A stretch of 64,000 nucleotides of DNA, from NCBI RefSeq assembly GCF_028009165.1, contig NC_079243.1, positions 4,774,001 to 4,838,000 on the forward strand, written 5' to 3'. Position numbers and translations under genes: made by a program. The stretch comes from Akanthomyces muscarius. Its lineage: Eukaryota > Ascomycota > Sordariomycetes > Hypocreales > Cordycipitaceae. Below, one piece after another: positions 10,547-22,407 of the stretch (position 1 is its first letter; each line of letters begins with the position of its first letter). The notes below the pieces were generated by a model. It saw only the letters and a program-made list of their open reading frames with translations, was not told the origin of the DNA and did no database searches.

Positions 10547-12582
10547 GGTGATTTTGAACCCGGGAGTTTCTTTGCCGTCGGCTGGGATTTTTTCTTATCG
10601 TAACGCTGCAGTTTTTGTGAGAGGTCAAGATAGAGTCAAGCCGAATGTGAAAAGAGAAAGTCTTATAGATGGAGAAAAGAAGAAAACGTTGGAAGCTCCG
10701 GTTTTCTTAAGTAGAAAGGGGGATGGAAGAAAGTACAAGAAAATCGTGTGTCAATTGAGAAAGAATTGTACAATCGCTCTCAAGTCCAAATCCGATGGTA
10801 CCGGGAAGACGAATTGAGTTCTAGGATGGCTTTGACGAATAGCCAATATTGGAAGCGGGAGAGCGGCGCCGGCGCAGGCCGAAAAGCAACGAGCCAGGGC
10901 CATCATCCACCAGTTTGACCTGGTCTCGTATAAAAACGCGAGCAAAGCTAGAAGAATAGACTTTTCGTCCTTCACTTGCTCTTGGTTGGCTTTTCTTGTC
11001 TTGCAGAGCCGGTCCGACTCTCTTCACTTGCAAGGGATGTCGGCTCTTCCTTGTCAGTGACAGGGCGTGCTTCCTTAGGGCCTAACCAGGAACAAGGCTG
11101 TCGTATAGTCCGCTTTGAACGGCAAGGAGGCTCTCACGGGTAGACGACTCGACAACTTGGCTTGCCCCCGAGGATTGTGGGCGATGCATTTAGCCGATGC
11201 AGTGTAGAACATGATTTCTCAGCTGTACTAATTTACGCACGAAACCCGCTCATGCCACTCGGATCAGCCGTTGACTTTTGCCGTCTGTGCACCACTTCTC
11301 ACAGAAACGGTTCAGAAGATAAGTCGCGTGGTGCATCCTCAGAATCCACTCGGAACTCAGGGGCAAGTTTTGTATTCCTGCCTAGGGAACTCTGCCTTGT
11401 GGACAGGGTTAAAGACGGCGTCAAAATGCAGGACTTCTTTTAAACTCGGCATTGCGCTGGCGCTGGAAAAAAAAAAGTAGCATGAGTTTTATAGTCAGAA
11501 GTCAGGCACGCACGGAGCCGCCGAGAAGAGCGGGGGTGGCTGCACCGTCAACTCCATCTACTTAGTACTCAATGTATTATGTCGCACAGCAGTCTAGATA
11601 GAGATGCATTTTTCTAACCCACTCTGCGCGGGTTCATGCGCATTCTTGGCGGACGACAGCCGACGAGTTCCTGGTGTACAGCCTTAAGAAGTGGACCAGT
11701 AATTTAGAGAATCAAGCAGCCGCAACCGAACGCGAAACGGAGCCAAATTATATACAAGTAGCGAAGAAGACGTAGCCTTTATTAGCGGCCGGCAACTATC
11801 GACCCTCGAGTTCACGGGCAGGCCGGGCAACTGCCCTTCGTAAGTGCTACCCCATGACTCTCTCTGGAGTGATTCTGATTGCCGCTGGAGAGCTTTTCCA
11901 GCGCTAGGTTGGCAACTCCCTACTAACCTCTCTGTGCTTGCTTTTCTCATATTATATTGTCGTAGTGCTTAGCCTCACTTGGCGGAGATTACGTCGCCTG
12001 ATGTAAGTACTAGGTACGATGCACGTGCGGGGAAAAAGCATCGCTGCCTTGATCTGTCAGTAGTTCCACTAATTAACGTTTAAGGCTATAAAATAAAACA
12101 CTCAAGATTACCGTGGCTATAGTATCTGACTCGGCTTCCAAGTCACTTTACTCTATATAGGTTGCGGTGTGTTCGCTTATTACCCGCTTTTGACTGCTCC
12201 GGTACCTTGGAGCCAAGCACCGCCGTGACCAACTTTCAGGCTACTCAGTGTACATGAGGCGATTTATCCTGTCGAGTAGTTGCGAACAGAGAAAATCTAT
12301 TCCACCAAGAGCAGGGTTATTGCGCTACTTATGTGTTGAGCTATAATAAGCTGCCGGCATTCTAATTTGCCGGGGGATAGCCCGTATAGACGGGTTAACA
12401 ATCTCGAAAGCTTGATATGGAATCTTTCTGTGAAAGAGGGCCCACATTCTGGCCAGTCCGCGGGAAGTGTTCGATCTATTGTAGACAGAAAAAGTATATA
12501 TAATCCAGTGTACATTGTTCTTTCAGTTTCGTATTTCCCACAAGAGAAACAAAACCTTCGCCTTTATAGCCATTCAACCAAA
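10547..12582. other. Gene-poor stretch upstream of the ADP-ribosyltransferase gene
   Basis: About 2 kb with only short open frames and no recognisable protein, RNA gene or repeat family. The last 90 bases hold the promoter of the next gene. Confidence 0.45.
12495..12503 (+). promoter_or_regulatory. TATA box of the ADP-ribosyltransferase gene
   Basis: TATATATAA lies about 80 bases upstream of the ATG at 12583, a typical distance for a regulated fungal promoter. Confidence 0.5.
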
Positions 12583-14969
12583 ATGAAGGGCCAATATTTT
12601 TTGCCGCTTCTTTTAGCGGCCATATTCTCATTCTTTTGTCATGTCCACGGAGCGCCTCCACCAGCGACTCCTGGAGTAATACGAGCTAGAGCGCCGCCCG
12701 GAAAGCCACCGTTTGTATGGCGTGGTGAAACTGGCAAAACTCGCGACGGAAAGCCCGGCAGGTCTCCAATCGACATTGAACGAGCTGGTGGAATGTGGGC
12801 ACGAGGCTTTCAGCTGCTTGACCAACTGACACCTGAGCAGCTTGAAGCAGGAAGCAGTCTCTGGACGCACACCAACAACCCAGGTGGAACTAGAGACGTC
12901 ACGCAGTATGTGTCGACGAGTTCATCGCTTACTGGTGCCATCACCTTTGCTGTTCGTCCTTCGCCAGAACACGCACAAGAAGTTGGCTATCTCTACCGGA
13001 TCCGCACCAACTGGGCCATGGTTGATGTGAACTTGTCTTTGGAGAATATTTCTCCCTACCCAGCCCAACAAGAACAGGCTGCCGTTCAAGGGATTCCATG
13101 GGGCCAAGTCCTAGGCTGGTACGAGGTGCGTGCCGCCGATCTGAATCGCGTCCTGGGTGCAGAGGATCCTATCAGCCAGTTGGGCCGCTTCACACGAAAT
13201 CCCGACTTTCGTCCAGACTCAACAGACCCTGGCGGCGCCCAGCCGCAGCTTGCTGGGCTCCAAAGTGCTGTTGAAGGACGTCACGGATCCTGGGAGGCAT
13301 ATATAGGACAGTCTGCAGCCAGCAATCTGAGGCAGTACATCAGAGAACATGGACCCCAAACAGAAGCAGCAGATCAGACCACACTCAGCAGCCTCGACTG
13401 GTCAGCGATTGAAATCCCGGGTCATCTACGAACTGCCTTGGGCCAGGGTGCTGCAAGCGCGGCGCAGTGTGCCATGGCGCTGGCAGCAGTTGTCGTGTCG
13501 TGGAAACGTGATGAGCTGAAAAGATCTATTCCATGGAACATGGTAGACCGCCGTGATACAACCAGTATGTCAGATTGTTCGACAAAGCTGTACCCGATCT
13601 AACACAGTATAGGCAACTTCAATAAGAAAGCCTGTGGTAGACTTGCGGCTGCAGTTAAGGACAAGGCCGACAATAAGGAACCTACTGTTCGAGTGTGCGA
13701 CAAGCCACAATCCGGCGGAGAATGCATCACTATAGCGACACCTCCCCAATCTTGCGGTAAGTTTCCTTCGGCTAGTACCTATTGATAACGTAAACAGCTC
13801 ATGAAAGTAAATAAAACCCCTTTGCTAATCGAAATATCTTCATAGTTTCTATTCCTTCGGGATGGAATGACAGGGCGTCTACGATTCTTATTGGCGCATC
13901 CGCTGGAATATGCCAGTTCTTTGGGTAAGACCTTTCAATACAGTCGGACAATTCCGTCGTGACTAACTTTGATGTTTGCAAACATGAATGACTTCAAAAC
14001 TAACGACCTATCAGTGATTATAATTGCGCTGGCGCCTCATTTCATTCCTCTTTTCCAGGCAACGATCGCTTGGACGAGTTCGATGAGGGTCGCTTTGACA
14101 ACATGATTAGTTCCATTCGTTGCGAAAACACCAGCCCAGAAACTCAGATTGAAAGGCCACCAGTTATTGAAATAACTGAGCCGGATGTCTGCATCGCCAA
14201 GCCCCGCCCATTGGCCGAGATCCTCTGGGTCATGATCAACAACATCGATGGGGAATCGCCAGGTGACCTCTTCGGCCGCATCGATGCTGCAGATGACTTG
14301 GGCTCTCAAGTAATTTACAATGTCGCAAAGGACGATTCCGTGTCTGTCGAGCCGCGAGACATGATCGAGCTGCGCACATCCCGGCCTCTTGCGGCAAATG
14401 GGGATTTCGTCATCGACCTGGATCTCTGGGACAGAGACAGGGACGCGTCTCCGCACGACCAAGTTAGCAAGGGCAAGATTTCATGGAAAGCCCACGATCC
14501 GACAAACGACTACGACGTCCCCATCCAGAAAGAGATTAGCGGCGAATACGGCAAGGCGACCGTGGACTATATCGTGATGAGCAGTGCGACAAAGGCGGTG
14601 GTCCAGATAATTATGCTCGATGGAGACGGAGAGAAACCCGCCGACGTCTTTGGGAGAGTCAGAGTATCCAGCCGCTTTGTCCAGCGCGACCTGTTCAACA
14701 AGGAGGGCGGCAACAGCATTGAGGTATACCCTGATGCAGTCATCCCGTTATCGAGGGCTATAATGGCCGTTCCGATGCTCGATACCCTCAAAATTCATGT
14801 GGATCTTTGGGACCATGACGGCGACTGGTCTTCCAACGACCAGATAGCGAACGGAGTTGAAGAATTCCGTCCACAGGTGTCGGGCTCGGAAAAAAGGGTA
14901 GTTGCAGGAGAGTACGGCAAGGTGGAAGTGTCAGTTACCTGGGGAGTAGACAAGCCTAAGGGGTGCTAA
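12583..14969 (+). CDS. Secreted enterotoxin-A-like ADP-ribosyltransferase, multidomain
   Basis: Four exons: 12583-13564, 13613-13756, 13846-13924 and 14015-14969, giving 719 residues. Introns are 48, 89 and 90 bases with branch points such as TCTAACAC. Residues 1-23 are a signal peptide. About 44-185 resemble the heat-labile enterotoxin A chain (ADP-ribosyltransferase): VWRG with R47, the STS motif at 111-113, then PYP-AQQEQAA before GIPWGQVLGWYEV. By alignment E164 is the catalytic glutamate, while the first glutamate of the usual E-x-E is Q162. Residues about 348-438 look beta/gamma-crystallin-like (WNDRAS, CQFF-DYNC). Two similar blocks follow, about 470-590 and 592-719, each opening with GESPGDLFGRI or GEKPADVFGRV and holding DLWDxDxD, C2-like. 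Such proteins are expanded in insect-pathogenic fungi and are presumed secreted effectors. Target and activity are not known. Confidence 0.85.
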
Positions 14970-15033
14970 TCAGCCATGGCCGGGAGTATTAGAGGTACAC
15001 GGATTTTAAATAGACTTTCAAATATATCGACTT

Positions 15034-15051
15034 AAATCTGGCTCCAGATTT
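15034..15051. other. Perfect 8-bp hairpin downstream of the toxin-like gene
   Basis: AAATCTGG-CT-CCAGATTT, followed at once by three copies of ATTTG. It lies 65 bases past the stop codon of the ADP-ribosyltransferase gene and could fold in its 3' untranslated region. No function is known. Confidence 0.4.
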
Positions 15052-15231
15052 GATTTGATTTGATTTAGAATTGGAGAATTATAATCTGATTTAATTGGAA
15101 TTGCCTTTTTGTTAATTCAATCACTCTGACTCCTTTAGCTTGTCAGGATATTTGGATGGCATTACTTCTTCCCCAACATTAAGCACACTTCGCAGTCTCT
15201 ATATTCTAAGCCTAAATCTCCCAATAAGCGA

Positions 15232-15321
15232 ATGACTAGACTTAGTATCGACAGTGGTGGGATTCGAGGCAGGGGACCGCTGGAATTTCTTCGCGTCTTA
15301 CCCACGGCCAGCAGCTGGTGA
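15232..15321 (+). pseudogene. Patatin-like phospholipase relic
   Basis: A 29-codon frame contains LSIDSGGIRGRGPLEFLRVL. This matches the oxyanion-hole block (D-G-G-G-x-R-G followed by PLEFL) that opens patatin-like phospholipase domains in fungi. The first glycine of the motif is serine here. The frame stops soon after, and no GTSTG nucleophile elbow follows in any frame within the next few hundred bases. It is a small leftover of a larger gene. Confidence 0.5.
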
Positions 15322-16383
15322 CAAACCTGTTGACTTGGCCTCCTTCCTTGATCGCTCTGCAAAGCGCATTGATCAGCGACACCAAAACTGTCTTCATCCG
15401 GGGAAGTACCCGCGAGGGTATCAGAGGTATGTCCCGGTCCGGCGTTACGTCTCGGTCTAGATATGCGTCCGTGATGATTTCGCCGCGCAGCCTGCCACTC
15501 GGAAACTAATGAGCGGAATTGTGTTTTTTGCACGAAACTCATGGCAGGCAGACGTCAAATGAAGGTTCCCTGGAGTTTCAACTATGTTTCAACAATCCTT
15601 CAAGTTGGAGTACCGCCGAGTGATTAGCCCAAGTTCATGTCTGTTAGCCGTGACTGCAAAGTACAGTATTATGCATATCAGAATCAACGACGATGCGAAC
15701 AGTGTGTGAGTATACCGGCCGCACGGTGTCTGCTCAGTGTAAACCTGGTGTAGCTCAGGGAGCAGCTCTGTTGAGCTCCGGTTAGAGCAGCGGCGGCTCA
15801 GGATCCTGTACAGGAAGGGAAACTGAAGTGACGAAGTTTCATGTTTTGTTTAAGCTGCTATTCATATATCACCCCGGCCCTCCGAGGCCCCCATAACTAA
15901 TCTCGCATGAGCTCTAACTGGAAGCGCCACCGGGGGCGGAGACGATAGCGCTATGCACCGCTGGGCGCGGACCAGCCCTCCAATCAACCAGATCCTCGCA
16001 GCATTGACTATTTTCAGGTGTCTCCTCCGGCGAGACGGCGGGCGGCGGTGCTTGGACGGCCCCATTGGTACGTCTTCATGTGGGCTCGTACGGCGGGTGG
16101 CCATGTGGCCGTGGGCAATAGTCAGGTCAGCTTACAGGCGCCTCGGCACCGCACGGTTCTTGGAGGACCCGGCCCGGGCGGATTAAGTTCAGGTCGTCGG
16201 TGGCTCGACACGATATTTGAGGCAGTATTTAAATGCTCGTGGTCCCTGTTTCTGCAACCTTGCCGCTGCCGTTTTTAGTGCTCTACTGTTCGGCGCTTTG
16301 CGACTAGTTACCTAGCTAGCAACGACCAGGCAACTCTTCCCAACTCGCGTCAGCAGCAACAACCGCAGCTCCCCGTCGCAACC

Positions 16384-17354
16384 ATGAAGACGGTCGCCGC
16401 TCTCGCTATTCTGCAGGCCTTCGCCGTCCACGGCATCCGCATCGTGCAGGGCAACGACGACGGCTGGGCTGAGCTCTACGCGCGCTCCTTTGAGGATGCC
16501 CTGCGCGCCTCTGGCCACGACGTGGTTCTCTCGTGTCCCGCCGAGGACAAGTCCGGCAGCTGTACATTCCCCATGCCTGACTCACTTTGCGCAGCATGCT
16601 AACACAGACTCTCTCTCTCTCTCTCGCTCCAGCCTCCAGAGACGAACCGCCTACCGACCGCAAAGAACCCTGCGAATACGACTCGTGCCCGCCCAACTCC
16701 GGCCCCGTCGGCCACAACGCCACCCGGCCGGACCTCAACTGGGTCAACTCGTTCCCCGTCACGGCCATCAAGTACGGCATCGACACGTTTGGCCCGCAGC
16801 TGTGGGACGGCGCCGCGCCGGAGCTCGCCGTGTCGGGCCCCAACGTCGGCGCCAACCTCTGGCTCGCGGTGCCCTTTTCCGGCACCGTCGGCGCGGCGGC
16901 CTACGCCGCGCACACGGCGCGCATACCGGCTCTCGCCTTCTCAGGCGCCGACGACGGCCGCCTGCGCTGGGACACGAGCCCCGTGCCAAAGGTCAGCGAG
17001 GTCTACGCCCAGCTCGCCACCAACCTGACGAATGCCGTCGTCGCCGCGGGCAAGCCGTACCTGCCCGACGACGTCTTCCTCAACGTCAATTTTCCGGACG
17101 TGGACGATAGCTGTCCGGATGCCGCGTCGTTCAAGTGGGTGCTGAGTCGCATCAACCCGGGCATCTTTTCGCCCAAGGACGTGCAGTGGTGCGGAGGTGA
17201 CAGGCTGCCCACGGAGCACCATGTGCATGACCAAAAGGGCTGCTATGTCTCGGTCAGTATTGGTGATGCGAAAGACAAGACGACTAGCAATGATGTTGCT
17301 AAGCAGCAGGCTGTGCTCGACAAGCTCAAGAGCATGCTCACATGCTTGCCTTGA
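16384..17354 (+). CDS. Secreted SurE-like 5'/3'-nucleotidase or acid phosphatase
   Basis: Two exons, 16384-16561 and 16633-17354 (intron 71 bases, GTACAT...CTCCAG with a branch point GCTAACAC and a CT-rich 3' part), giving 299 residues. Residues 1-17 form a signal peptide. The SurE fold is shown by VQGNDDGW (metal ligands D25, D26), SGPNVGAN, PFSGTVGAAAYAA and LNVNFP, in the family order. Bacterial SurE is an intracellular nucleotidase; the fungal secreted branch is annotated as acid phosphatase or survival-protein-like. This protein should release phosphate from nucleotides or other phosphomonoesters outside the cell or in the secretory path. The exact substrate is not predictable. Confidence 0.88.
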
Positions 17355-17478
17355 ATGCTGCAGAAGCACGGCTCCATGTATAAAGCTAGTATGTAAAAGC
17401 ACGTCACGGATATGTAATGTACATAGTCTTGGTCCTATCAAATCATTTTATTCATGTATATGCATTCTACTTTTTCAT

Positions 17479-19445
17479 TTATTTTCCGCCCTTGCCAGTA
17501 GGAATAGCGAACAGGACAACGCGGGGTCCCTTCTCGCCAGCCTCGCCCTCAGCCCAGTCGCTCAGACCCTTGTCGACGCGGAAGAAACCGCGGCGTTCAA
17601 GTTGAATAATGTCGTCCTTCTTGAGCTTGCCAACACCGGGATCGCAGACAGCTTCTTCCATGCTAGCAGTGTTGGGGTTAAGGTAGTCCTCGAGGTTATC
17701 CTCCTCCTCAAGCTTATCCTTGGTGATGAGGTAGTCAAATTCCCACATCTCAGCAGGGACCAAATCGAATCCCTGAGCCGACAGCCAAGTAACTTTCTTC
17801 TCAGTTGTCTTGAAGTCGCCTTTGAGGTTGAGCTCCAGCTTCAGGCTGGAGATAGGGTTACCAGAGGCAATGTCGCGGACAAAGGCATTGCCCCAGCCCA
17901 TGAGAGTAATCTCCTCGTCGGTCTTGAACGTCTTGGCATCGGCCTGGTCAAGGTAAATTTGAGGGGAAAAGTAGACCTGCTTGTTGCCGACATCGGCATT
18001 CTTCGGGTGCTTAGGACGCTCCTCAACAACAACGCCAGACGGGGTCTCGGAGCCAGAAAGGTCGACCTTGACTAGGTCCTTCTTGAGGAGAGCAGTGTGA
18101 CGGGGAGCGATAGGGTCAATCTCCTTCTTGTTGGCAGCCCAGAAGGTGGTCCAGTCCATGGAGACAATGTTACGGCTAGGGCCCTGCTTGATGATGAAGT
18201 CACGGAGGGCGGCAACAGTCATACCACGACGGCGGACACCGCGAATGGTGGGCATGCGAGGATCGTCCCAGCCCCAGACCTTGCCGCTGTCGACAAGCTT
18301 GGCGAGCTTGCGCTTGGAGAGGAAGGTCTTGATGAAGTTGAGGCGGGAGAAATCCCACATGTGTACCTGTCGGAGACCCAGGGTATCAATGAACCACTGG
18401 TACTGGGGATTGCGATCGGTGTACTCGGTGGAGCGGAGGGCGTGGGTGACGCCCTCGTGGCTGTCGACGACGGGACAGGCGAAATCGTACATGGGGTACA
18501 CATTCCATTTGCTGCCGGTGCGATGGTGAGGCTGCGCAACGTTGCAGCGGTAGATGACGGGGTCGCGCATAGCCTTATTGGGGTTGTCCACAGAGAGCTT
18601 GGCGCGGATGCAGTTGGCAAGACCCTCCTCGCTACCCTTCTTCATCTCCTCAAAGATGCGCAGAGTCTCGTCGACAGATAGTTCGCGGCGTTTCGAGGGG
18701 CGGCCGTGCATACGCTCGTCGCGCATGGTCTCCTGGTCAGTGTCGTCGGCGTAGGCTTTGCCCATCTTGATCAGCTTGATGCACATGTCGTAGAGGTAGT
18801 CGAAGTAGTCGGAGGTGTAGGTCATGGTGTCGGGCTTGATGCCCATGAGGGAGAGATCTTCGACAATAGCGTCCTGGAACTCTTGCTTCTCCTTAGAGGG
18901 GTTCGTGTCGTCAAGGCGGAGGCGCATCTGGCCCTTGTAGGCGACATGGCCAAAGTAGTCGGAGAGGAGGGCAGCCTTGGCGTGTCCAATGTGGAGGTAG
19001 CCACTGCAGCAGTCAGTACGTATGGGGGGACGCCGTGGGTCGTGTTTGAAGCTTACGAAGGCTCGGGGAGGAAACGTGTGACGACGCCCTGGTCGGCATC
19101 CTGGAGAGCGAGGTTGTAGTTGGCACCAGCCTTGCTGGCAGCAGCCGTCTTGGCCTTGGAGGCGGCATCGGCGGCCTTGGCCTCCTGTCCGAGCTCAGGG
19201 TGCGCCTGCTCAATGTAGCTGAACCAGCGAGACAAGTTTGCGAGCGTGTTCTTGCGGATGAAGCCCATAGCCGCCTTGTTTCCGCGCAGACTCTGCCAGG
19301 CCTTGGTGTCGAGGGGTCCAAGGGTGTAGCCATCGAGGTAGGTTCGTAGCGTCAGATGCTTGTCGATGTTGCGCAGATGGGGCTCAATGGAGCGGAAATC
19401 GCCGCCGAGGCTGGCAGCCACGGTCTCGAGCTCGTCGTGCCTCAT
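17479..19445 (-). CDS. GUS1: Cytosolic glutamyl-tRNA synthetase
   Basis: Two exons, 19057-19445 and 17479-19003 (intron 53 bases, GTAAGC...CTGCAG), giving 637 residues. An N-terminal GST-like domain (about 1-110) is followed by the class I catalytic core: HIGH motif as GYLHIGHAKAALL (134-137) and the KMSKS counterpart SKRKL (359-363), then the anticodon-binding beta-barrel. It charges tRNA-Glu in the cytoplasm. The upstream frame is open for 48 more codons, but the chosen ATG begins where similarity to the GST-like domain begins, and the preceding sequence looks like leader. It converges with the SurE-like gene (124 bases apart) and diverges from the uL1m gene. Confidence 0.95.
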
Positions 19446-20389
19446 TGTGATTGTAGTCGTCGCGCAATGAAGTCGATCGGGAGAGTTTGAATGGATGAGG
19501 TCAAGCTTTGAGTCACTGGATTTTCGTTTGATGGTGGGGGGCTCGATGGAGGGGTTTTTTGGCGGGGTAACACACATTTGGCTAGCCAATGGTGCAGCTG
19601 CAGCTGTCCAGCACTGCGCGTTTGGGAGCAGGCTCTAAAAGAGCATTGAAAGTATTAATAGAGTACAATACGAGATAGTTGATTTCGTTTAATTCCCAGT
19701 GCTGGTGTGACTATTTCGTATAGGCTCTCTTGGCGAAGTCCCGACAGTGGGACGCGACTCAGCTTTGTATGACGACTTTTGAGAATCTTATCAAGACGGT
19801 TATGAACCATATGTATCCAAACTTACTGCCCAAGAAGTATTTGAACTTTTCAAACAACGTGATGCCCTGCAGAACAGCTGCTTGGCAGCGTCTCAACGGC
19901 GGTGGAAGCTCTACCGAAACAATAGGCGCCACGATTTTATTACTTCCTCCATGACATTCTAGAAGCGTCCTAGTCTGCCAGTGATAACTAAAGCAATTTA
20001 CTTCGATTTTTAACAAAATCAACTCGGCCCTAGCGCTCAGCCGCTTCTCACTGCACTCACTGCCCGTGTAAGCCCAAGTCACCCTCAGGCACACGAGCTA
20101 GCCAAATACAGAAGAACAGCTGTAATTCGCCTCAAATCACGCAGGAGATTTTTTTCAATGCAAATTAATTTCATTCAAAGCTATATGTAAGCTTCCCTCT
20201 CAACTATTCTATCTGTAGCTATTTTCTGGTGACGGTTGATTGCTATTACACCCTGTCTGGCGGCTATCGATAAGTTTTGTCCGGCCTAACTTTCCAGGCA
20301 CAAACTTTTTTTCAAGATGCCATGTCCATTTTGCGACAGGAGCTGCGACTAGCTCTATATTCAACCACGCACGTCACACACAATACAGC
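19446..20389. other. Divergent promoter region, GluRS / uL1m
   Basis: 944 bases between two divergently transcribed translation genes. No supported gene, repeat or RNA seen. Confidence 0.5.
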
Positions 20390-21372
20390 ATGGCTCCTGT
20401 CGATAAATGCCTGGCCTCGGTGGCCAGGCTGAGCCTTTCCCAGGCCTCCCGGCCAACGGCGTCAATGGTGCCGCGATGCCTGGCCCCAGCGGCCCTGGCG
20501 CAAGCCCGCCATGCTTCGGTTGTCCGCATCAAAAAGGGTCCAGCCAAGAAGAAGTCTGTGCCAAAGGAATTCAGACGCCACAACCTCGACAAGACCGAGT
20601 TTCCCAGGTTCTCACTCGTGGAGGCCATGAGGTACGACGCAATTGCACGCAGCCAACGTCACGCGACAGCTCTGGCACGATCAAGGCAAGCAAACTAACT
20701 CGATCCAGAATCCTCCGCGCATACGAAGTCGGCCAGCCTCCCGCCTCCATCAAATACGATCTTGCCATCAACCTGAAGACCGCCCGCAACGGCCCCGTCG
20801 TCAAGAGCAGCCTGCGCCTACCACACCCCGTCGGCACCGACTGGCGCATCGCCGTCATCTGCAAGGAGGGCAGCGAGGTGGCTGCCGCTGCCGCCGCCGC
20901 GGGCGCTGTCGCTGTCGGCGAGGCGTCGCTCTTCGAGGAGATTCGCAAGGAGAACATCAACTTTGACCGCCTCCTGTGCCACGAGAGCAGCGAAAAGGCG
21001 CTGCAAAAGGCCAGCCTGGGCCGCATACTGGGTCCCAAGGGCCTGATGCCCTCTGCGCGCATGAAGACGGTCGTCACCGACGTGGGCAAGGCGATCCGCG
21101 ACACCGCCGGCTCGGCCGACTACCGCGAGCGCATGGGCGTGGTTCGTCTGGCGGTGGGCCAGCTCGGCCACACGCCGGAGCAGCTCAAGGCCAACATCTC
21201 CGCCGTGCTAGCCAAGATCAAGCTCGAGTGCGCCGAGATTTCGGAGGAGTCGCACAAGGAGGTCCATGATGTCGTCCTGAGCACGACCAATGGACCTGCC
21301 GTCAGCTTGAGCGGCAAGCTGGTGAATGAGGACGAGACGGTCACCGCTGAGCAATTATCGGGTGCCATGTAA
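20390..21372 (+). CDS. MRPL1: Mitochondrial large-subunit ribosomal protein uL1
   Basis: Two exons, 20390-20631 and 20709-21372 (intron 77 bases with branch CAAACTAACT), giving 301 residues. The first ~45 residues are rich in Ala, Arg and Ser with no acids after residue 6, as in a mitochondrial import signal. The ribosomal L1 domain follows, with the two hallmark runs GRILGPKGLMPSARMKTV and the C-terminal I-S-x-V-L-A-K-I-K helix. It binds 23S-type rRNA of the L1 stalk in the mitochondrial ribosome. Start: this ATG opens the import signal and sits close to the leader; earlier in-frame codons lack coding character. Confidence 0.92.
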
Positions 21373-21504
21373 AACAGCATAAAAAGGGGAGCACTGTGTA
21401 TTACCTGTATAATATCTAAGCCACTGAATAAATAGCATCAGCGATGGAAAGCACATTAAACAAGGACTGCAGATGTGAAATTCGTTAAATGTCGTGATCG
21501 GTAT

Positions 21505-22407
21505 CTACTTCGTTTTGAGGGCCGTGACGGCCTCGTCCTGAGCACCCAATATTCTATATATAGCGAGATATTTCAGCACTCTGTCCTGTGCCGACGCACC
21601 CGCTCTCCGACTCTCCTTTACCGCAGTGTTAAGGTCCAGTAGCAACGTTTTCCGGCACTTGACCAGGCGCGCCTCCATCTTTGCTATAAAGGCCAGCACT
21701 GGAAGCGACCGCAGTAGCGCCTCGGCAGCGTTATAGTCCCGCGCCAGCATCATCAGCGCAGCCGGTGTACTCCCCACCAGTCCTTGCATTTGCTCGTCTT
21801 CGTCCTCGTCCTCTTCCACGCTGTCCTCGTCGTCCTCGTCGTCGGCCTGCTCCTCTCCGTCCGTCGGCTTGGGCGGTGCACTGCTGAGCGCGAGCCTCTC
21901 CTCCAGCGACGCCAGGCGCTCCGTGACCTCGACCATGGTCCGCCCGAGCTCAACGTCCCTGCGCACGCCGCGAAGCTCCGTCGTGAGCTCGTCCGTCTCG
22001 GCGCGGCGCGTCACCACCTTGGCCTTGACGTCCTCGACGGCGCGGCGGAAGCCCAGCAGCGCGACGCGGACGTCCTCGACCTTGTCGTCGCCGCCGCGGA
22101 GGTCGGTGCCGAGGGACAGAAACGTCGTCGAGTTGGCGTTGACAAGCTCGAGCAGCTCGTTGCTGATGGCGGCGCTGCGGTCGCGCAGGTCGGCGCGCAG
22201 GTCCTCGAGCGTCTGGTGGCGGTGCGGCAGCGCGGAGAGGTACGCAGCGGGGTCGAACTCGGGTGTGATGAAGTCGGAGCGAGGGAGAGCCTCGGGGAAG
22301 GGCAGCGGCGCGTCGTCATCGGCGTCGGCGTCGGAGGAGTCTGAAGAGAGGTGGAAGGCGGATGGCTTGCCCCGCGATGGGAGCGGTCTGTCAAGTGTGC
22401 TGGCCAT
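21505..22407 (-). CDS. COG2: Conserved oligomeric Golgi complex subunit 2
   Basis: Single exon, 300 residues. The N-terminal part FITPEFDPAAYLSALPHRHQ, then LEDLRADLRDRSAAISNELLELVN, is the COG2 N-terminal domain. A coiled-coil stretch and a run of acidic residues (about 195-220) follow. Fungal COG2 is short, about 250-300 residues, so this is full length. It works in the COG tether, which handles retrograde vesicle traffic within the Golgi. The frame is open for 57 codons upstream; the ATG at 22407 was chosen because coding character starts there. Confidence 0.88.
   Translation of the reverse strand: MASTLDRPLPSRGKPSAFHLSSDSSDADADDDAPLPFPEALPRSDFITPEFDPAAYLSALPHRHQTLEDLRADLRDRSAAISNELLELVNANSTTFLSLGTDLRGGDDKVEDVRVALLGFRRAVEDVKAKVVTRRAETDELTTELRGVRRDVELGRTMVEVTERLASLEERLALSSAPPKPTDGEEQADDEDDEDSVEEDEDEDEQMQGLVGSTPAALMMLARDYNAAEALLRSLPVLAFIAKMEARLVKCRKTLLLDLNTAVKESRRAGASAQDRVLKYLAIYRILGAQDEAVTALKTK

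Larger units (their letters stand above)
14970..16383. other. Intergenic with a patatin relic
   Basis: Holds the hairpin at 15034 and a patatin-like scrap at 15232-15321. Nothing else is recognisable up to the promoter of the SurE-like gene. Confidence 0.5.

Noticed and set aside
15735..15790. tRNA-like string GTAGCTCAGGGAGCAGCTC
   Set aside because: Resembles a D-arm, but no anticodon stem or T-arm (GGTTCGA) follows at the right spacing.
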